DNA of 64,000 bases from positions 1-64,000 of the forward strand of contig JANNKH010000086.1 of the NCBI GenBank assembly GCA_031396205.1, in the 5' to 3' direction. Positions 35,644 through 45,505 of the stretch are shown here, piece after piece (positions within the stretch are counted from its first letter, which is position 1; every line of letters starts with the position of its first letter). The DNA is from CAISIP01 sp031396205 (GTDB taxonomy: Bacteria > Pseudomonadota > Gammaproteobacteria > Burkholderiales > Burkholderiaceae_C). The notes beneath the pieces were generated by a model, which was not told where the DNA came from, ran no database searches, and saw only the letters and a list, made by a program, of their open reading frames with translations. The translations under genes were made by a program, and so were the position numbers.

Positions 35644-35665
35644 TCGGGCCGCAAAATCGGCCCGA
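35644..35665 (+). terminator. Hairpin after asd
   Basis: TCGGGCCG (35644-35651) and CGGCCCGA (35658-35665) form an 8-bp perfect stem around the loop CAAAAT, eight bases after the asd stop. There is no T-tract, so it is terminator-like or an RNA-stabilising hairpin. The following 35666-35875 carries no gene and should hold the fimV promoter. Confidence 0.4.
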
Positions 35666-35875
35666 ATCCGACTACCATCCAACCCGTCGTTGTCGATTGG
35701 CAACATTCAGCTTACTCTTCGGGCCAGTACAAGGGCGCCAAAACATTTGAGCGCTTTCTCACCTTGTCAGGCTAAGACATTGATGTTATGGTCCTTTTTA
35801 AGGTTAGAGTGTCGCGGCATTTGCATCCACAATGCGCGGTTGTTGTGGTGCGCCCGAGCATCGGAGGCTACTAAA

Positions 35876-38554
35876 TTGATCCCTAAGTCATATGGCTGGC
35901 GCAAGACTGCTGTCGCATCTTTGGTCATTGCGCTTTCTGGCCTGCCCGCATCCTCGGCTTTCGCCCTTGCACTCGGGCGCATATCGGTCCAATCGGCTTT
36001 GGGCGAGCCTTTGCGTGCCGAGATCGACATCCCGGAAATCAACGCTGAGGAAGCCGCCTCTCTCAAGCCATCGCTGGCGCGGCCAGAGGCCTTTCGGGCC
36101 GCCGGACTGGAATTCAATCAGGCATTGACCGGCCTGCAGGTTTCACTGCAGCGCCGCGCCGATGGTCGGGCCTACATACGGCTGGTCAGCGATCGCGCCG
36201 TTTCCGAGCCATTCGTTGACCTGATCCTGGAGGCCAGCTGGGCCAGCGGCAGGATCGTGCGCGACTATACCGTTTTGCTCGATCCCCCGACTTTGCGCGC
36301 CCGCGTGCCCGTCGCGCCAACGTCGCCTCAGGTGGTCGCATCCGCCGTCACGGCACCGCGGGTTTTGGCCACACCCGCGCCGCCAGGCACACCGGCTCCC
36401 GCGGCCGCCGTAACCCGCCCTGCCGCCGCTGCGGCTCCGGCAGCGACGGCGAGCGCCCGTGCCGACAGAGTTACGGTCCGCCGCGGCGATACCGCCAGCG
36501 AGATCGCACGCGTCAACAAACCTGCTGAGGTATCTCTAGACCAGATGCTGGTCGCACTGTTGCGCGCCAATGCGGATGCCTTCATCAATGGCAACCTCAA
36601 CCTGCTCAAGGCAGGTGCCGTGTTGACCATACCAACCAATGCGCAAGCGGCCGCCGTCTCCGACGCTGAAGCGTCCCGGACCGTCATTGCGCAAAGCCGG
36701 GATTTCAACGCGTTTCGCAGCAAGCTGGCCAGCAACGCACCGGCGCAACAGGTCGCGGCAGCGCAACGGTCGGCTTCGGGCTCGGTCCAGGCCAAAGTCG
36801 AGGACAAACGCACGGGCGCAGATGCGCCTGACAAGCTCACCTTGTCCAAGGGTGGAACCGATGCCAAGGCGGCCGAAGAAAAGATTGCGCAGGCCAAGGC
36901 TGCTCAGGACGCCGCGCAACGCGCTGCCGAACTGGCCAGAAACGTCAAGGATCTGAGCAGTCTCGGGGCGGCCTCCGCCGCGTCCGGCTCCACGCCAGCC
37001 GCAGCCCCGGTGGCTCCGACTGCGTCGGCAGCAACGCCTTCGGCTCCAGTGACCATCACCGCGACGGCTCCTGTCGTCACTGCTCCGGCCCCGATCGCGC
37101 CGGCGCCAGTGGCGTCCGAGCCTGCCGCACCGGCTCCTGCGCCAGTTACAGCGCCGGCTCCGGTCCCGGCCCCGGCTGCGGCGCCAAAAGCCGTTGCCGA
37201 ACCTGGCCTGCTTGACCAATTGCTCGATAGCCCGCTCACCCTGCTGGGTGGCGGACTATTGGTTGCCTTGTTGGCCGGCCTGGGTATTTACAAGGCGCGC
37301 AAACGCAAGGAAGCCGCCGAAGTCGACAGCGCGTTCCTGGAAAGCCGACTGCAACCCGACTCATTCTTCGGTGCCAGTGGAGGGCAACGGGTCGACACCA
37401 ACGACGGCGCGGCTACCGGTTCCTCCATGGTCTACTCACCCAGCCAACTCGATGCAGCTGATGACGTGGATCCAGTGGCTGAAGCCGATGTCTATCTTGC
37501 TTATGGCCGCGACCTTCAGGCCGAGGAAATTCTCAAGGAAGCCCTGCGTACCCATCCTGGCCGGATTGCAGTCCACCAAAAGCTGCTGGATATCTATGCC
37601 AAACGGCGCGACGCACAGGCTTACGAGACTATGGCCAAGGAGGCCTTTCGCCTGGCTGGTGGCGACAGTGCCGAGTGGGCCCGTATTTGCGAGCAAGGCC
37701 AAAGCATCGATCCTGCCAACCCGCTGTACCGCCCGGGCAGTGCGCCGCCCAACCTGGCAGACAAGACCATTGCAACCAGCCCGCTTCCTGGCATGGCAGC
37801 AGCAAGCATGGCGACCCAGAAGATCGACCTGAACACCTCCACCGATGTACCGCAGTCGTCCTCGATGGATTTGGATCTTGACCTCGACTTTTCATTGGAC
37901 GAAGAGCCTGCCAGCGCCATCACCGAGGCGCAACCCAGTCAAATGGAGTCGACTGTCTCAATCCGCCCGCCGGCGCCGCAGCCAGCAAGACTGGATGTCG
38001 ACTTCGGCCACACAACCGCTGACACGCAGGTTATTACGGCTATCGCCCCGGCGATGACCAAACCGGACGATTTCGCCCTGCCCGAAATCGACAAGGCCGA
38101 CGACACGTTAGCACTCGGGTCCGTGCAGCCGAATGATTTTCGGGATCAGGCTGCCGTCAGCTTCGGTTCGACGAATCCAGCGCCCCTGCAGGCAGCCGAT
38201 GGCGACACACCTGCGGGCAGCAGCCGTTCGCGCGCAGGTGCCAGCTTTGACGCGACCGTGCCCAATGGACTGACTGCGTCTCAGACATCGTTCAAGATGC
38301 CGGACGCACCCGAGTCCGGCATGCTGGAGTTCGACTTGGGCACCTTGTCCCTGGATCTCAACGCGCCCGATTCGAGCGTGCCTGACGCACTGGGCGAACC
38401 AGATGACCCGCTGGCCACCAAGCTTTCCCTTGCCGAGGAGTTCGTCTCCATTGGTGACGACGACGGAGCGCGGGCCCTGATCGAAGAAGTGATCGCCGAG
38501 GCAAGCGGCGAACTGAAGGCCAGGGCGCAACGGGCGCTGGGCAGCCTGGGCTGA
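35876..38554 (+). CDS. fimV: FimV/HubP-family polar protein
   Basis: An 892-residue inner-membrane protein that organises the cell pole and type IV pili or twitching in relatives. I chose TTG at 35876 because GGAGG lies eight bases upstream and the N-terminus then forms a signal peptide ending near ALALGRI. The FimV N-terminal domain (SALGEPLRAEIDI) follows, a LysM-like module (ADRVTVRRGDTASEIARVN) near residue 194, an Ala/Pro-rich low-complexity linker (about 300-450), a membrane segment near 454-472, then acidic repeats and a C-terminal FimV domain (last 55 residues). Confidence 0.92.
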   Translation: MIPKSYGWRKTAVASLVIALSGLPASSAFALALGRISVQSALGEPLRAEIDIPEINAEEAASLKPSLARPEAFRAAGLEFNQALTGLQVSLQRRADGRAYIRLVSDRAVSEPFVDLILEASWASGRIVRDYTVLLDPPTLRARVPVAPTSPQVVASAVTAPRVLATPAPPGTPAPAAAVTRPAAAAAPAATASARADRVTVRRGDTASEIARVNKPAEVSLDQMLVALLRANADAFINGNLNLLKAGAVLTIPTNAQAAAVSDAEASRTVIAQSRDFNAFRSKLASNAPAQQVAAAQRSASGSVQAKVEDKRTGADAPDKLTLSKGGTDAKAAEEKIAQAKAAQDAAQRAAELARNVKDLSSLGAASAASGSTPAAAPVAPTASAATPSAPVTITATAPVVTAPAPIAPAPVASEPAAPAPAPVTAPAPVPAPAAAPKAVAEPGLLDQLLDSPLTLLGGGLLVALLAGLGIYKARKRKEAAEVDSAFLESRLQPDSFFGASGGQRVDTNDGAATGSSMVYSPSQLDAADDVDPVAEADVYLAYGRDLQAEEILKEALRTHPGRIAVHQKLLDIYAKRRDAQAYETMAKEAFRLAGGDSAEWARICEQGQSIDPANPLYRPGSAPPNLADKTIATSPLPGMAAASMATQKIDLNTSTDVPQSSSMDLDLDLDFSLDEEPASAITEAQPSQMESTVSIRPPAPQPARLDVDFGHTTADTQVITAIAPAMTKPDDFALPEIDKADDTLALGSVQPNDFRDQAAVSFGSTNPAPLQAADGDTPAGSSRSRAGASFDATVPNGLTASQTSFKMPDAPESGMLEFDLGTLSLDLNAPDSSVPDALGEPDDPLATKLSLAEEFVSIGDDDGARALIEEVIAEASGELKARAQRALGSLG

Positions 38555-38598
38555 GTGACCGGGGCTGCGCAGAAGACACATCCGGGGGCTCTGCAGGC

Positions 38599-39381
38599 GT
38601 GAGAATCGCGCTCGGGATCAGCTACGACGGCAGGGCTTACCAGGGTTGGCAGAGCCAGCTCTCGGGTCATACCATCCAGGACCGACTCGAGAAAGCGCTG
38701 CAGCAGCTTGCAGCGCAGCCTATTTCGACCCTGTGCGCCGGCCGCACCGACGCTGGCGTGCATGCGCTGATGCAGGTGGTGCACTTCAACACCAGTGCCG
38801 CGCGCCGCGAGGTCTCCTGGGTACGGGGCGCCAATGCCAATCTGCCAAAGGACATCAGCGTTGAATGGGCGCGCGGGGTTCCCGATGCCTTCCACTGCCG
38901 AGCCAGTGCCGTGTCGCGCCGCTATGCCTACATTCTGTACGTTGCACCGGTGCGCCCCAGCGTCCACGCCGGGCGAGTCGGCTGGGTCATGCAGCCGCTG
39001 GACGTCGCTCAGATGCGCGACGCAGCCAACTTTCTGCTCGGAGAACAAGACTTCTCGTCGTTCCGGGCGTCAGCCTGCCAGGCCCTGACTCCGGTCAAGG
39101 ACATGCACGGGATCACCTTTTCTCAGCGCGGCGCCTATGTACGCATCGAATTCGAGGCCAATGCGTTCCTGCACCATATGATCCGCAACATCATGGGTTG
39201 CCTGGTCGCCATCGGCATGGGCAAGTATCCTGCCCAGTGGATGCGCGAAGTATTGCATGCGCGCCGGCGCCAGAGCGCAGCACCGACCTTCGCCCCCGAC
39301 GGTCTGTATTTTTTGGGCCCCCGGTATGACCCGCAATGGGGCCTGCCTGAGCGCACAGCCGCGTATGATGGGCTGCCATGA
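38599..39381 (+). CDS. truA: tRNA pseudouridine(38-40) synthase
   Basis: A 260-residue pseudouridine synthase for the tRNA anticodon stem. It starts with GTG at 38599 and begins MRIALGISYDGRAYQGWQ. The catalytic aspartate is in CAGRTDAGVHAL near residues 47-58, and RRYAYILY near 106 and FLHHMIRNIMGCLV near 193 are conserved. Its end overlaps trpF (ATGA). Confidence 0.97.
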   Translation: MRIALGISYDGRAYQGWQSQLSGHTIQDRLEKALQQLAAQPISTLCAGRTDAGVHALMQVVHFNTSAARREVSWVRGANANLPKDISVEWARGVPDAFHCRASAVSRRYAYILYVAPVRPSVHAGRVGWVMQPLDVAQMRDAANFLLGEQDFSSFRASACQALTPVKDMHGITFSQRGAYVRIEFEANAFLHHMIRNIMGCLVAIGMGKYPAQWMREVLHARRRQSAAPTFAPDGLYFLGPRYDPQWGLPERTAAYDGLP

Positions 39382-40097
39382 TTTCAGATGTAGCCGGCGG
39401 GCGAACCCGGATCAAGATCTGCGGCCTGACCCGTGAACAGGATGTCGACGCCGCTGTCGCGGCCGGTGTCGATGCGATCGGATTTGTTCGTTATGTCAGG
39501 AGTGCACGCCTAGTGACGATTGATCGGGCCGTCGAGCTCGCTGGCCGCCTGCCGCCGTTCGTCACGCCGGTGCTGCTCTATGTCAATGAGGAGCCGGCCC
39601 GGGTTCTGGCAGACTGCGCAAGGTTGGCACTGGCGATGGTGCAGTTCCATGGCGATGAGTCGCCCCGGCAATGCCTGCTGGCCAGCGGCGACGGCGCCAG
39701 GCCATTCATGCGGGCCGCACGCATACCCCTGGGGCCGGATGCGGCCCGATTCGATCTCGTAAAATACGCAACTCTTTACCATCGAGCCCAGGCCATCCTC
39801 CTCGACGCGCATGTCGAAGGTTATGGTGGCGGGGGTCAGACATTCAATTGGTCACTGCTTCCTCCAAGCGTCGGTTGTCACCTCGTCTTAAGTGGTGGAC
39901 TCACGCCTGCAAACGTGATCGATGGCATCTTGCAGGTACGGCCGCGTTGTAAAACGCTGGCCGTCGATGTCAGCTCCGGTGTCGAGGTGTCCAAGGGCAT
40001 CAAGGACGCCGGCAAGATCCATCAGTTCGTCGCCGCGGTTCACGCGGCCGACGGGCAACTTGCAAAGACCTTTCATGTACCCCTACCAGCAACCTGA
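39378..40097 (+). CDS. trpF: Phosphoribosylanthranilate isomerase
   Basis: A 239-residue TIM-barrel isomerase of tryptophan synthesis. The catalytic cysteine lies in RIKICGLTREQDVDAA near residues 12-27, and the catalytic aspartate region is in AILLDAHVEGYGGGGQTFNW near 137-156. The stop codon is 20 bp inside trpB, and the ATG overlaps the truA stop, so truA-trpF-trpB are coupled. Confidence 0.97.
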   Translation: MISDVAGGRTRIKICGLTREQDVDAAVAAGVDAIGFVRYVRSARLVTIDRAVELAGRLPPFVTPVLLYVNEEPARVLADCARLALAMVQFHGDESPRQCLLASGDGARPFMRAARIPLGPDAARFDLVKYATLYHRAQAILLDAHVEGYGGGGQTFNWSLLPPSVGCHLVLSGGLTPANVIDGILQVRPRCKTLAVDVSSGVEVSKGIKDAGKIHQFVAAVHAADGQLAKTFHVPLPAT

Positions 40098-41379
40098 CCC
40101 GACGGGCCACTTCGGGAAATACGGCGGCAGCTTCGTCAGCGAAACGCTGACCCATGCCATCCTGGAACTGCAGCAGGCCTACGCCCGATACCAGCACGAT
40201 CCGGAGTTCATTGCAGAATTCCACTATGAGCTGGCCCATTTTGTCGGACGGCCCTCCCCCATCTACCACGCAGCGCGCATGAGCCGGGAACAGGGTGGTG
40301 CGCAGATCTACCTCAAGCGCGAGGATCTCAACCACACCGGCGCACACAAGATCAACAACACGATCGGCCAGGCGATGCTGGCCAAGCGCATGGCCAAGCC
40401 CCGTGTCATCGCCGAGACCGGCGCCGGCCAACATGGGGTCGCCACCGCGACGATCTGCGCCCGCTATGGCCTGGAATGCGTGGTCTACATGGGCAGCGAG
40501 GACATCAAACGCCAGAGCCCCAATGTCTATCGCATGCACCTGCTGGGTGCCAAGGTGGTGCCGGTCGACAGCGGCAGCAGGACACTCAAGGACGCACTCA
40601 ACGAGGCCATGCGCGACTGGGTTGCCAACGTGGACAACACCTTCTACATCATCGGCACCGTCGCCGGACCACATCCATACCCGATGATGGTGCGCGACTT
40701 TCAGAGCGTGATCGGCAAGGAGTGCATCGAACAAATGCCGGCGATGCTGGCGGCGCAGTCGTGTCACGGCAAGCAGCCCGACGCGGTGGTCGCGTGTGTC
40801 GGTGGAGGCAGCAATGCGATGGGAATCTTCCACCCGTACATCCCCCATGAGAGCACCCGCCTGATCGGCGTCGAGGCCGCGGGTGAGGGTCTGGACAGTG
40901 GCAAACACGCTGCTTCGCTGCAACGCGGTAGCCCCGGCGTGCTGCATGGCAACCGCACCTACATTCTGCAGAACGACGACGGCCAGGTCACTGAGACCCA
41001 CAGCATCAGCGCCGGCCTGGACTACCCCGGCGTGGGACCCGAACATGCCTGGCTCAACGACACCGGGCGCGCGGAGTACGTCGGCATCACCGACACCGAG
41101 GCGCTGGAGGCATTTCACTATCTGTGCCGCATCGAGGGCATCATTCCGGCGCTCGAATCGAGCCACGCGGTTGCCTATGCCATGCGGCTGGCCAAAACCA
41201 TGCGGCCCGACCAGTCGATTCTGGTCAACCTGTCCGGGCGCGGCGACAAAGACATTGGTACTGTGGCCGACCTGAGCAATGCCGAGTTCTTCTGTCGCCC
41301 CAGTTGCAAGGGCCAGGCGGTCAAGGTCGGCGCGGCGATCGCGGTGCCCGCCACCGGGACCGGGAGGGTCATCCAGTGA
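40075..41379 (+). CDS. trpB: Tryptophan synthase beta chain
   Basis: A 434-residue PLP enzyme joining indole and serine. The PLP lysine is in LNHTGAHKINNTIGQAM near residues 84-100; the flanking motif is AETGAGQHGVATAT near 115; the phosphate loop is ACVGGGSNAMG near 240. The start at 40075 overlaps the end of trpF by 23 bp. trpA follows 58 bp downstream. Confidence 0.98.
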   Translation: MYPYQQPDPTGHFGKYGGSFVSETLTHAILELQQAYARYQHDPEFIAEFHYELAHFVGRPSPIYHAARMSREQGGAQIYLKREDLNHTGAHKINNTIGQAMLAKRMAKPRVIAETGAGQHGVATATICARYGLECVVYMGSEDIKRQSPNVYRMHLLGAKVVPVDSGSRTLKDALNEAMRDWVANVDNTFYIIGTVAGPHPYPMMVRDFQSVIGKECIEQMPAMLAAQSCHGKQPDAVVACVGGGSNAMGIFHPYIPHESTRLIGVEAAGEGLDSGKHAASLQRGSPGVLHGNRTYILQNDDGQVTETHSISAGLDYPGVGPEHAWLNDTGRAEYVGITDTEALEAFHYLCRIEGIIPALESSHAVAYAMRLAKTMRPDQSILVNLSGRGDKDIGTVADLSNAEFFCRPSCKGQAVKVGAAIAVPATGTGRVIQ

Positions 41380-41437
41380 ACCGCCGGGCCGTTACCAAGG
41401 CTCATAGCACCGCAGCGCGTTGGGCGGAGGTTGCCTT

Positions 41438-42295
41438 ATGAGCCGCATTGCGAAGGTTCTGGCGGACCTGCAATCGAGCAAGCACACCGCGCTCATTCCC
41501 TACGTCACCGCCGGTTTTCCGTATCCCGATATCACGCCCGAACTGATGCACGGCATGGTGGCGGCTGGTGCCAACGTGATCGAACTCGGCGTTCCGTTCT
41601 CCGACCCCAGCGCCGACGGCGCGGTGATCCAGAGGGCGGGAGACCGGGCCCTGGCCGCCGGAATCGGCCTGGCTCAGGTGCTGGAGATGGTGCGTGTCTT
41701 TCGCCGCAAGGACGATGCAACACCGGTGGTCTTGATGGGATACGCCAATCCGGTCGAGCGGTATGACCAGCGCCACCGCGCCAAAGATGGTGGCAGCGCG
41801 TTTGTGCGCGACGCAGCCGCCGCCGGCGTCGACGGCATGCTGGTCGTCGACTATCCGCCAGAGGAATGCGTCGCCTTCGCGGCCGAACTGCGGCGCCATG
41901 GCATGGACCTGATCTTTCTGCTGGCGCCCACCAGCACCGAGCAACGCATGGCCCAGGTTGCCGAAGTGGCAAGCGGCTATGTGTACTACGTGTCGCTCAA
42001 AGGTGTCACCGGTGCCGGCTCGCTGGATATAGCGGCCGTCGAGGCCATGTTGCCGCGCATCCGAAAGCATGTGAAACTGCCCTTGGGCGTCGGCTTTGGC
42101 ATCCGTGACGCAGCGTCGGCATGCGCTGTCGCTCGGGTGGCCGACGCCGTCGTGATCGGCAGCCGCATCATCCAGTTGATCGAGCCGCTGGCGCGCGACA
42201 AGGTGGTGCCGGGTGCGCAGGGTTTTTTGCAGGACATCCGCAACGCGCTCGACGCGCAATCGCGGCAATCATCCGGAGCCGCGCCACAGGAGTAG
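41438..42295 (+). CDS. trpA: Tryptophan synthase alpha chain
   Basis: A 285-residue subunit that cleaves indole-3-glycerol phosphate. The catalytic glutamate and aspartate are in VIELGVPFSDPSADGAVIQRA near residues 46-66; YYVSLKGVTGAG near 187 and LGVGFGIRDAASA near 218 are phosphate-binding. It starts at the ATG at 41438 with GGAGG ten bases upstream. accD starts 4 bp after its stop. Confidence 0.98.
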   Translation: MSRIAKVLADLQSSKHTALIPYVTAGFPYPDITPELMHGMVAAGANVIELGVPFSDPSADGAVIQRAGDRALAAGIGLAQVLEMVRVFRRKDDATPVVLMGYANPVERYDQRHRAKDGGSAFVRDAAAAGVDGMLVVDYPPEECVAFAAELRRHGMDLIFLLAPTSTEQRMAQVAEVASGYVYYVSLKGVTGAGSLDIAAVEAMLPRIRKHVKLPLGVGFGIRDAASACAVARVADAVVIGSRIIQLIEPLARDKVVPGAQGFLQDIRNALDAQSRQSSGAAPQE

Positions 42296-42299
42296 ACAC

Positions 42300-43172
42300 A
42301 TGAGTTGGCTTGAAAAATTATTACCCGCAAAGATCCGGCATACTGACCCGGCCGACCGGCGCAGCGTTCCGGAAGGCCTGTGGATAAAGTGTCCCAGTTG
42401 CGAAACGGTGCTGTACAAGACCGACCTCGAGCAAAACCAGAGCGTCTGCCCCACCTGTGGACTGCACCATCGCATCGGCGCGCGTGCGCGCCTGAACATG
42501 TTCCTGGATAACGAAGGCCGGTTCGAGATCGGCCAGGAGGTGCTGCCGGTCGACCCGCTGAAATTCAAAGACAGCCGCAAGTACCCCGAGCGCCTGAAAG
42601 AGGCGATGGAAAATACCGGTGAGACCGACGCGCTTGTCGTGATGGGAGGGGCCGTGCACAACATCAGCGTTGTAGTGGCGTGTTTCGAGTTCGATTTCAT
42701 GGCCGGCAGCATGGGATCGGTCGTTGGCGAGCGTTTCGTGCGCGGCGTCGAGACCGCTATCGAGCAAAAATCAGCGTTCGTGTGTTTCACAGCCACCGGC
42801 GGAGCGCGCATGCAGGAGGGCTTGCTCAGCCTGATGCAGATGGCCAAGACCAACGCATCGCTGACGCGCCTGGCCAAGAAAGGCCTGCCATTCATCAGCA
42901 TCCTGACCGACCCGACCACCGGTGGCGTCAGTGCCAGTTTCGCCTTCATGGGCGACATCGTCATCGCCGAACCCAAGGCGCTGATCGGATTTGCCGGCCC
43001 GCGGGTGATCGAATCGACCTTGCGCGTGACGCTGCCAGAGGGCTTTCAGCGCTCCGAGTTTCTGCAGGAAAAGGGTGCGGTGGACATGGTCTGCGATCGG
43101 CGCGAACTGCGCAAGGTCGTTGCCAGTGCCCTGGCTATGCTGCAGCGCCAACCCGCCGACGCCGTGGTCTGA
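42300..43172 (+). CDS. accD: Acetyl-CoA carboxylase carboxyltransferase beta subunit
   Basis: A 290-residue subunit of the carboxyltransferase that makes malonyl-CoA. The N-terminal zinc finger is CPSC and CPTC around residues 31-53, and the carboxyltransferase core includes SMGSVVGERFVRG near 139, ATGGARMQEGL near 163, then DPTTGGVSASFAFMGDI and GFAGPRVIEST. AGGAG precedes the ATG. It is the last gene of truA-trpFBA-accD here and ends convergent with yggT. Confidence 0.98.
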   Translation: MSWLEKLLPAKIRHTDPADRRSVPEGLWIKCPSCETVLYKTDLEQNQSVCPTCGLHHRIGARARLNMFLDNEGRFEIGQEVLPVDPLKFKDSRKYPERLKEAMENTGETDALVVMGGAVHNISVVVACFEFDFMAGSMGSVVGERFVRGVETAIEQKSAFVCFTATGGARMQEGLLSLMQMAKTNASLTRLAKKGLPFISILTDPTTGGVSASFAFMGDIVIAEPKALIGFAGPRVIESTLRVTLPEGFQRSEFLQEKGAVDMVCDRRELRKVVASALAMLQRQPADAVV

Positions 43173-43196
43173 GACTGTGCCCGCGCCAGGGGCGCA

Positions 43197-43757
43197 CTAC
43201 AGTCCGATGCTCGCCAGCGTCGACTCGAGGACGATGCCGCCCACCTGCAGCAGCACCAGCAGGATCAGCGGGGACAGATCCAGGCCGCCGACCAGCGGCA
43301 CCACCCGTCGCAGTGGCTGCAGCAGCGGTGACACCAGGCGAGCCAGCAGTCCCATCATTGGGGAATGGGTCTGCACCCACGACAGGATCGCATAGACGAT
43401 CACCAGCACGCTGAGCCCGGACAGCGCCAACCGCACCACACCAAATACTGCCAACAGCAGGATCGAGGCCGGAGAGCCCCGACCGCCCAGCACCAGCCAC
43501 AGGATGGTGTACTGTGCCAGTTCGATCAACAGGGCCGCAACCAGGCTGGCGCTGTCCCAGCGCCCGATCGCTGGCATGACGCGGCGCAAAGGCAATACCA
43601 GCCAGTCCGTCAGCGCAAAGATCAGTGGCCCGATCGGGTTGCCGGAACGCGCAGTCAGCGGCACCCTGTGGTACTGCATATACAGGCGCAGCAGGCACAA
43701 GCCCACCAGCAGCCCGGCGGCGATCTGCAAAAGGAAAGTGATGATCTGGAGAAGCAT
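43197..43757 (-). CDS. YggT-family membrane protein
   Basis: A 186-residue inner-membrane protein with two tandem YGGT modules. The first covers residues 1-95 (LLRLYMQYHRVPLTAR, then TDWLVLPLRRVMPAIG), the second 95-186 (AILSWVQTH, then LVSPLLQPLRRVVPLVGGLDLSPLI). Each has two or three membrane segments and the P-LRR-x-x-P motif. YggT proteins are linked to cell division or osmotic tolerance in other bacteria; the role here is unclear. It is convergent with accD and divergent from lysS. Confidence 0.9.
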   Translation of the reverse strand: MLLQIITFLLQIAAGLLVGLCLLRLYMQYHRVPLTARSGNPIGPLIFALTDWLVLPLRRVMPAIGRWDSASLVAALLIELAQYTILWLVLGGRGSPASILLLAVFGVVRLALSGLSVLVIVYAILSWVQTHSPMMGLLARLVSPLLQPLRRVVPLVGGLDLSPLILLVLLQVGGIVLESTLASIGL

Positions 43758-43959
43758 GTGATCTGTGAATGCGTGCTGCACTGGTGATAATAGTGTCTTG
43801 GCACGACCTGCTCGCCGATTCGGCGTTGTGGATGGACCAATATAGCGCACAACGCCGTGGCAAGGATCGACCCTGCGCGCGGCAGCATTCCTGTAACCGT
43901 GATTGATCGGCACCAGCAACACACCATTCTTGCTGCGCCGGCGCGCCCGCACCATTGCC

Positions 43960-45498
43960 ATGTCTGACCTGCCCAAGCTCGACCCGATTCTTGACGACAA
44001 CCAGCTAATTGCCGAGCGGCGCGAAAAACTCCAGGTGCTGCGCCAGCGCCAGGCCCTGGGCAAGGGTGTCGCCTTTCCCAATGATTTCAAGCCAACCGAC
44101 CACGCGGCGGCCTTGTTGCGGGCCCACGAGGCCCACACCACCGACGCGCTGGCGGCACAACCGCATCTGGTCAGCATTGCCGGACGCTTGATGCTCAAAC
44201 GGGTCATGGGCAAGGCCAGCTTTGCCACCGTGCAGGACAGCACCGGACGCATGCAGGCCTATGTCAAGGGCGAGGAAGTCGGCGCAGAACTCTACGAGGA
44301 CTTCAAGCATTGGGATCTGGGCGACATCGTCGCGGTGCAGGGCCGCATGTTCCGAACCCGCACCGGTGAACTTTCAATTCATGCCAGCTCGGTGCGATTG
44401 CTCGCCAAGAGCCTGCGCCCCATGCCTGACAAGTTCCATGGCATGCAGGACCAGGAGACGAAGTACCGCCAGCGCTACGTCGACCTGATGGTGGACGACA
44501 CCACCCGCCAACGCTTTGTTGCGCGCAGCCGTGCCATCAGCGCCATCCGCGACTTCATGGTCGGGCATGGCTTCCTGGAAGTCGAGACGCCAATGCTGCA
44601 CCCGATTCCCGGCGGCGCCAATGCCAAGCCCTTCAGCACGCACCACAATGCGCTCGATCAACAGATGTTCCTGCGCATCGCACCCGAGCTCTACCTCAAA
44701 CGCCTGATCGTAGGCGGTTTCGACCGGGTGTTCGAGATCAACCGCAACTTCCGCAATGAGGGAATTTCGGTTCGGCACAACCCCGAGTTCACCATGATGG
44801 AGTTCTATGCGGCGTACTGGAACTACCAGGACCTGATGGACTTTACCGAGGCGCTGGTGCGCGACGCGGCCCTGAAAGCGGTGGGAAGCCTGCAACTGAC
44901 CTATAGTGGCAAGGCCGTTGACCTCACCCAGCCGTTCGAACGCCTGACCATTGTGCAGGCGATCGAGAAACACACCGATGCGGGACCGGCTGCACATGAC
45001 GTGCAATGGCTGCGCGCCGCATTGCGCAAGTTGGGCAAGTCCGAAGACAAGGACCAACTGTCGCGCCGCAGCCTGGCCAGCCTGCAGGTGATGTATTTCG
45101 AGGAAACCGTCGAACATCACCTTTGGCAACCGACCTTCATTTGTGAACACCCGGTAGAAATTTCGCCGCTGGCCCGGGCCAGCGACCAGAATCCGGCAGT
45201 CACCGAGCGCTTCGAGCTGTACGTTACCGGGCGCGAGTTCGGCAATGGTTTCAGCGAGCTCAATGACGCAGAAGTGCAGGCGGCCCGGTTCCTTGCCCAG
45301 GTCGAAGCCAAAGACAGCGGCGACGACGAAGCCATGTTCTACGACCACGACTTCATTCGGGCACTGGAGTACGGCATGCCCCCCACCGGCGGCTGCGGCA
45401 TCGGCATCGACCGGCTGATGATGCTGCTCACCGACAGCCCCAGCATCCGCGACGTGATCCTGTTTCCGGCACTGCGCCGGGAATCGCCAGCGGATTGA
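43960..45498 (+). CDS. lysS: Lysyl-tRNA synthetase, class II
   Basis: A 512-residue class II synthetase. The N-terminal OB-fold contains SIAGRLMLKRVMGKASFATV near residues 72-91; motif 2 is FDRVFEINRNFRNEGISVRHNPEFTMME; motif 3 is GCGIGIDRLMMLLTDSPSIRDVILFP near the end. The start MSDLPKLD at 43960 is the conserved one; the frame is open upstream. The subtilase follows 7 bp after its stop. Confidence 0.98.
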   Translation: MSDLPKLDPILDDNQLIAERREKLQVLRQRQALGKGVAFPNDFKPTDHAAALLRAHEAHTTDALAAQPHLVSIAGRLMLKRVMGKASFATVQDSTGRMQAYVKGEEVGAELYEDFKHWDLGDIVAVQGRMFRTRTGELSIHASSVRLLAKSLRPMPDKFHGMQDQETKYRQRYVDLMVDDTTRQRFVARSRAISAIRDFMVGHGFLEVETPMLHPIPGGANAKPFSTHHNALDQQMFLRIAPELYLKRLIVGGFDRVFEINRNFRNEGISVRHNPEFTMMEFYAAYWNYQDLMDFTEALVRDAALKAVGSLQLTYSGKAVDLTQPFERLTIVQAIEKHTDAGPAAHDVQWLRAALRKLGKSEDKDQLSRRSLASLQVMYFEETVEHHLWQPTFICEHPVEISPLARASDQNPAVTERFELYVTGREFGNGFSELNDAEVQAARFLAQVEAKDSGDDEAMFYDHDFIRALEYGMPPTGGCGIGIDRLMMLLTDSPSIRDVILFPALRRESPAD

Positions 45499-45505
45499 TG
45501 GCGCC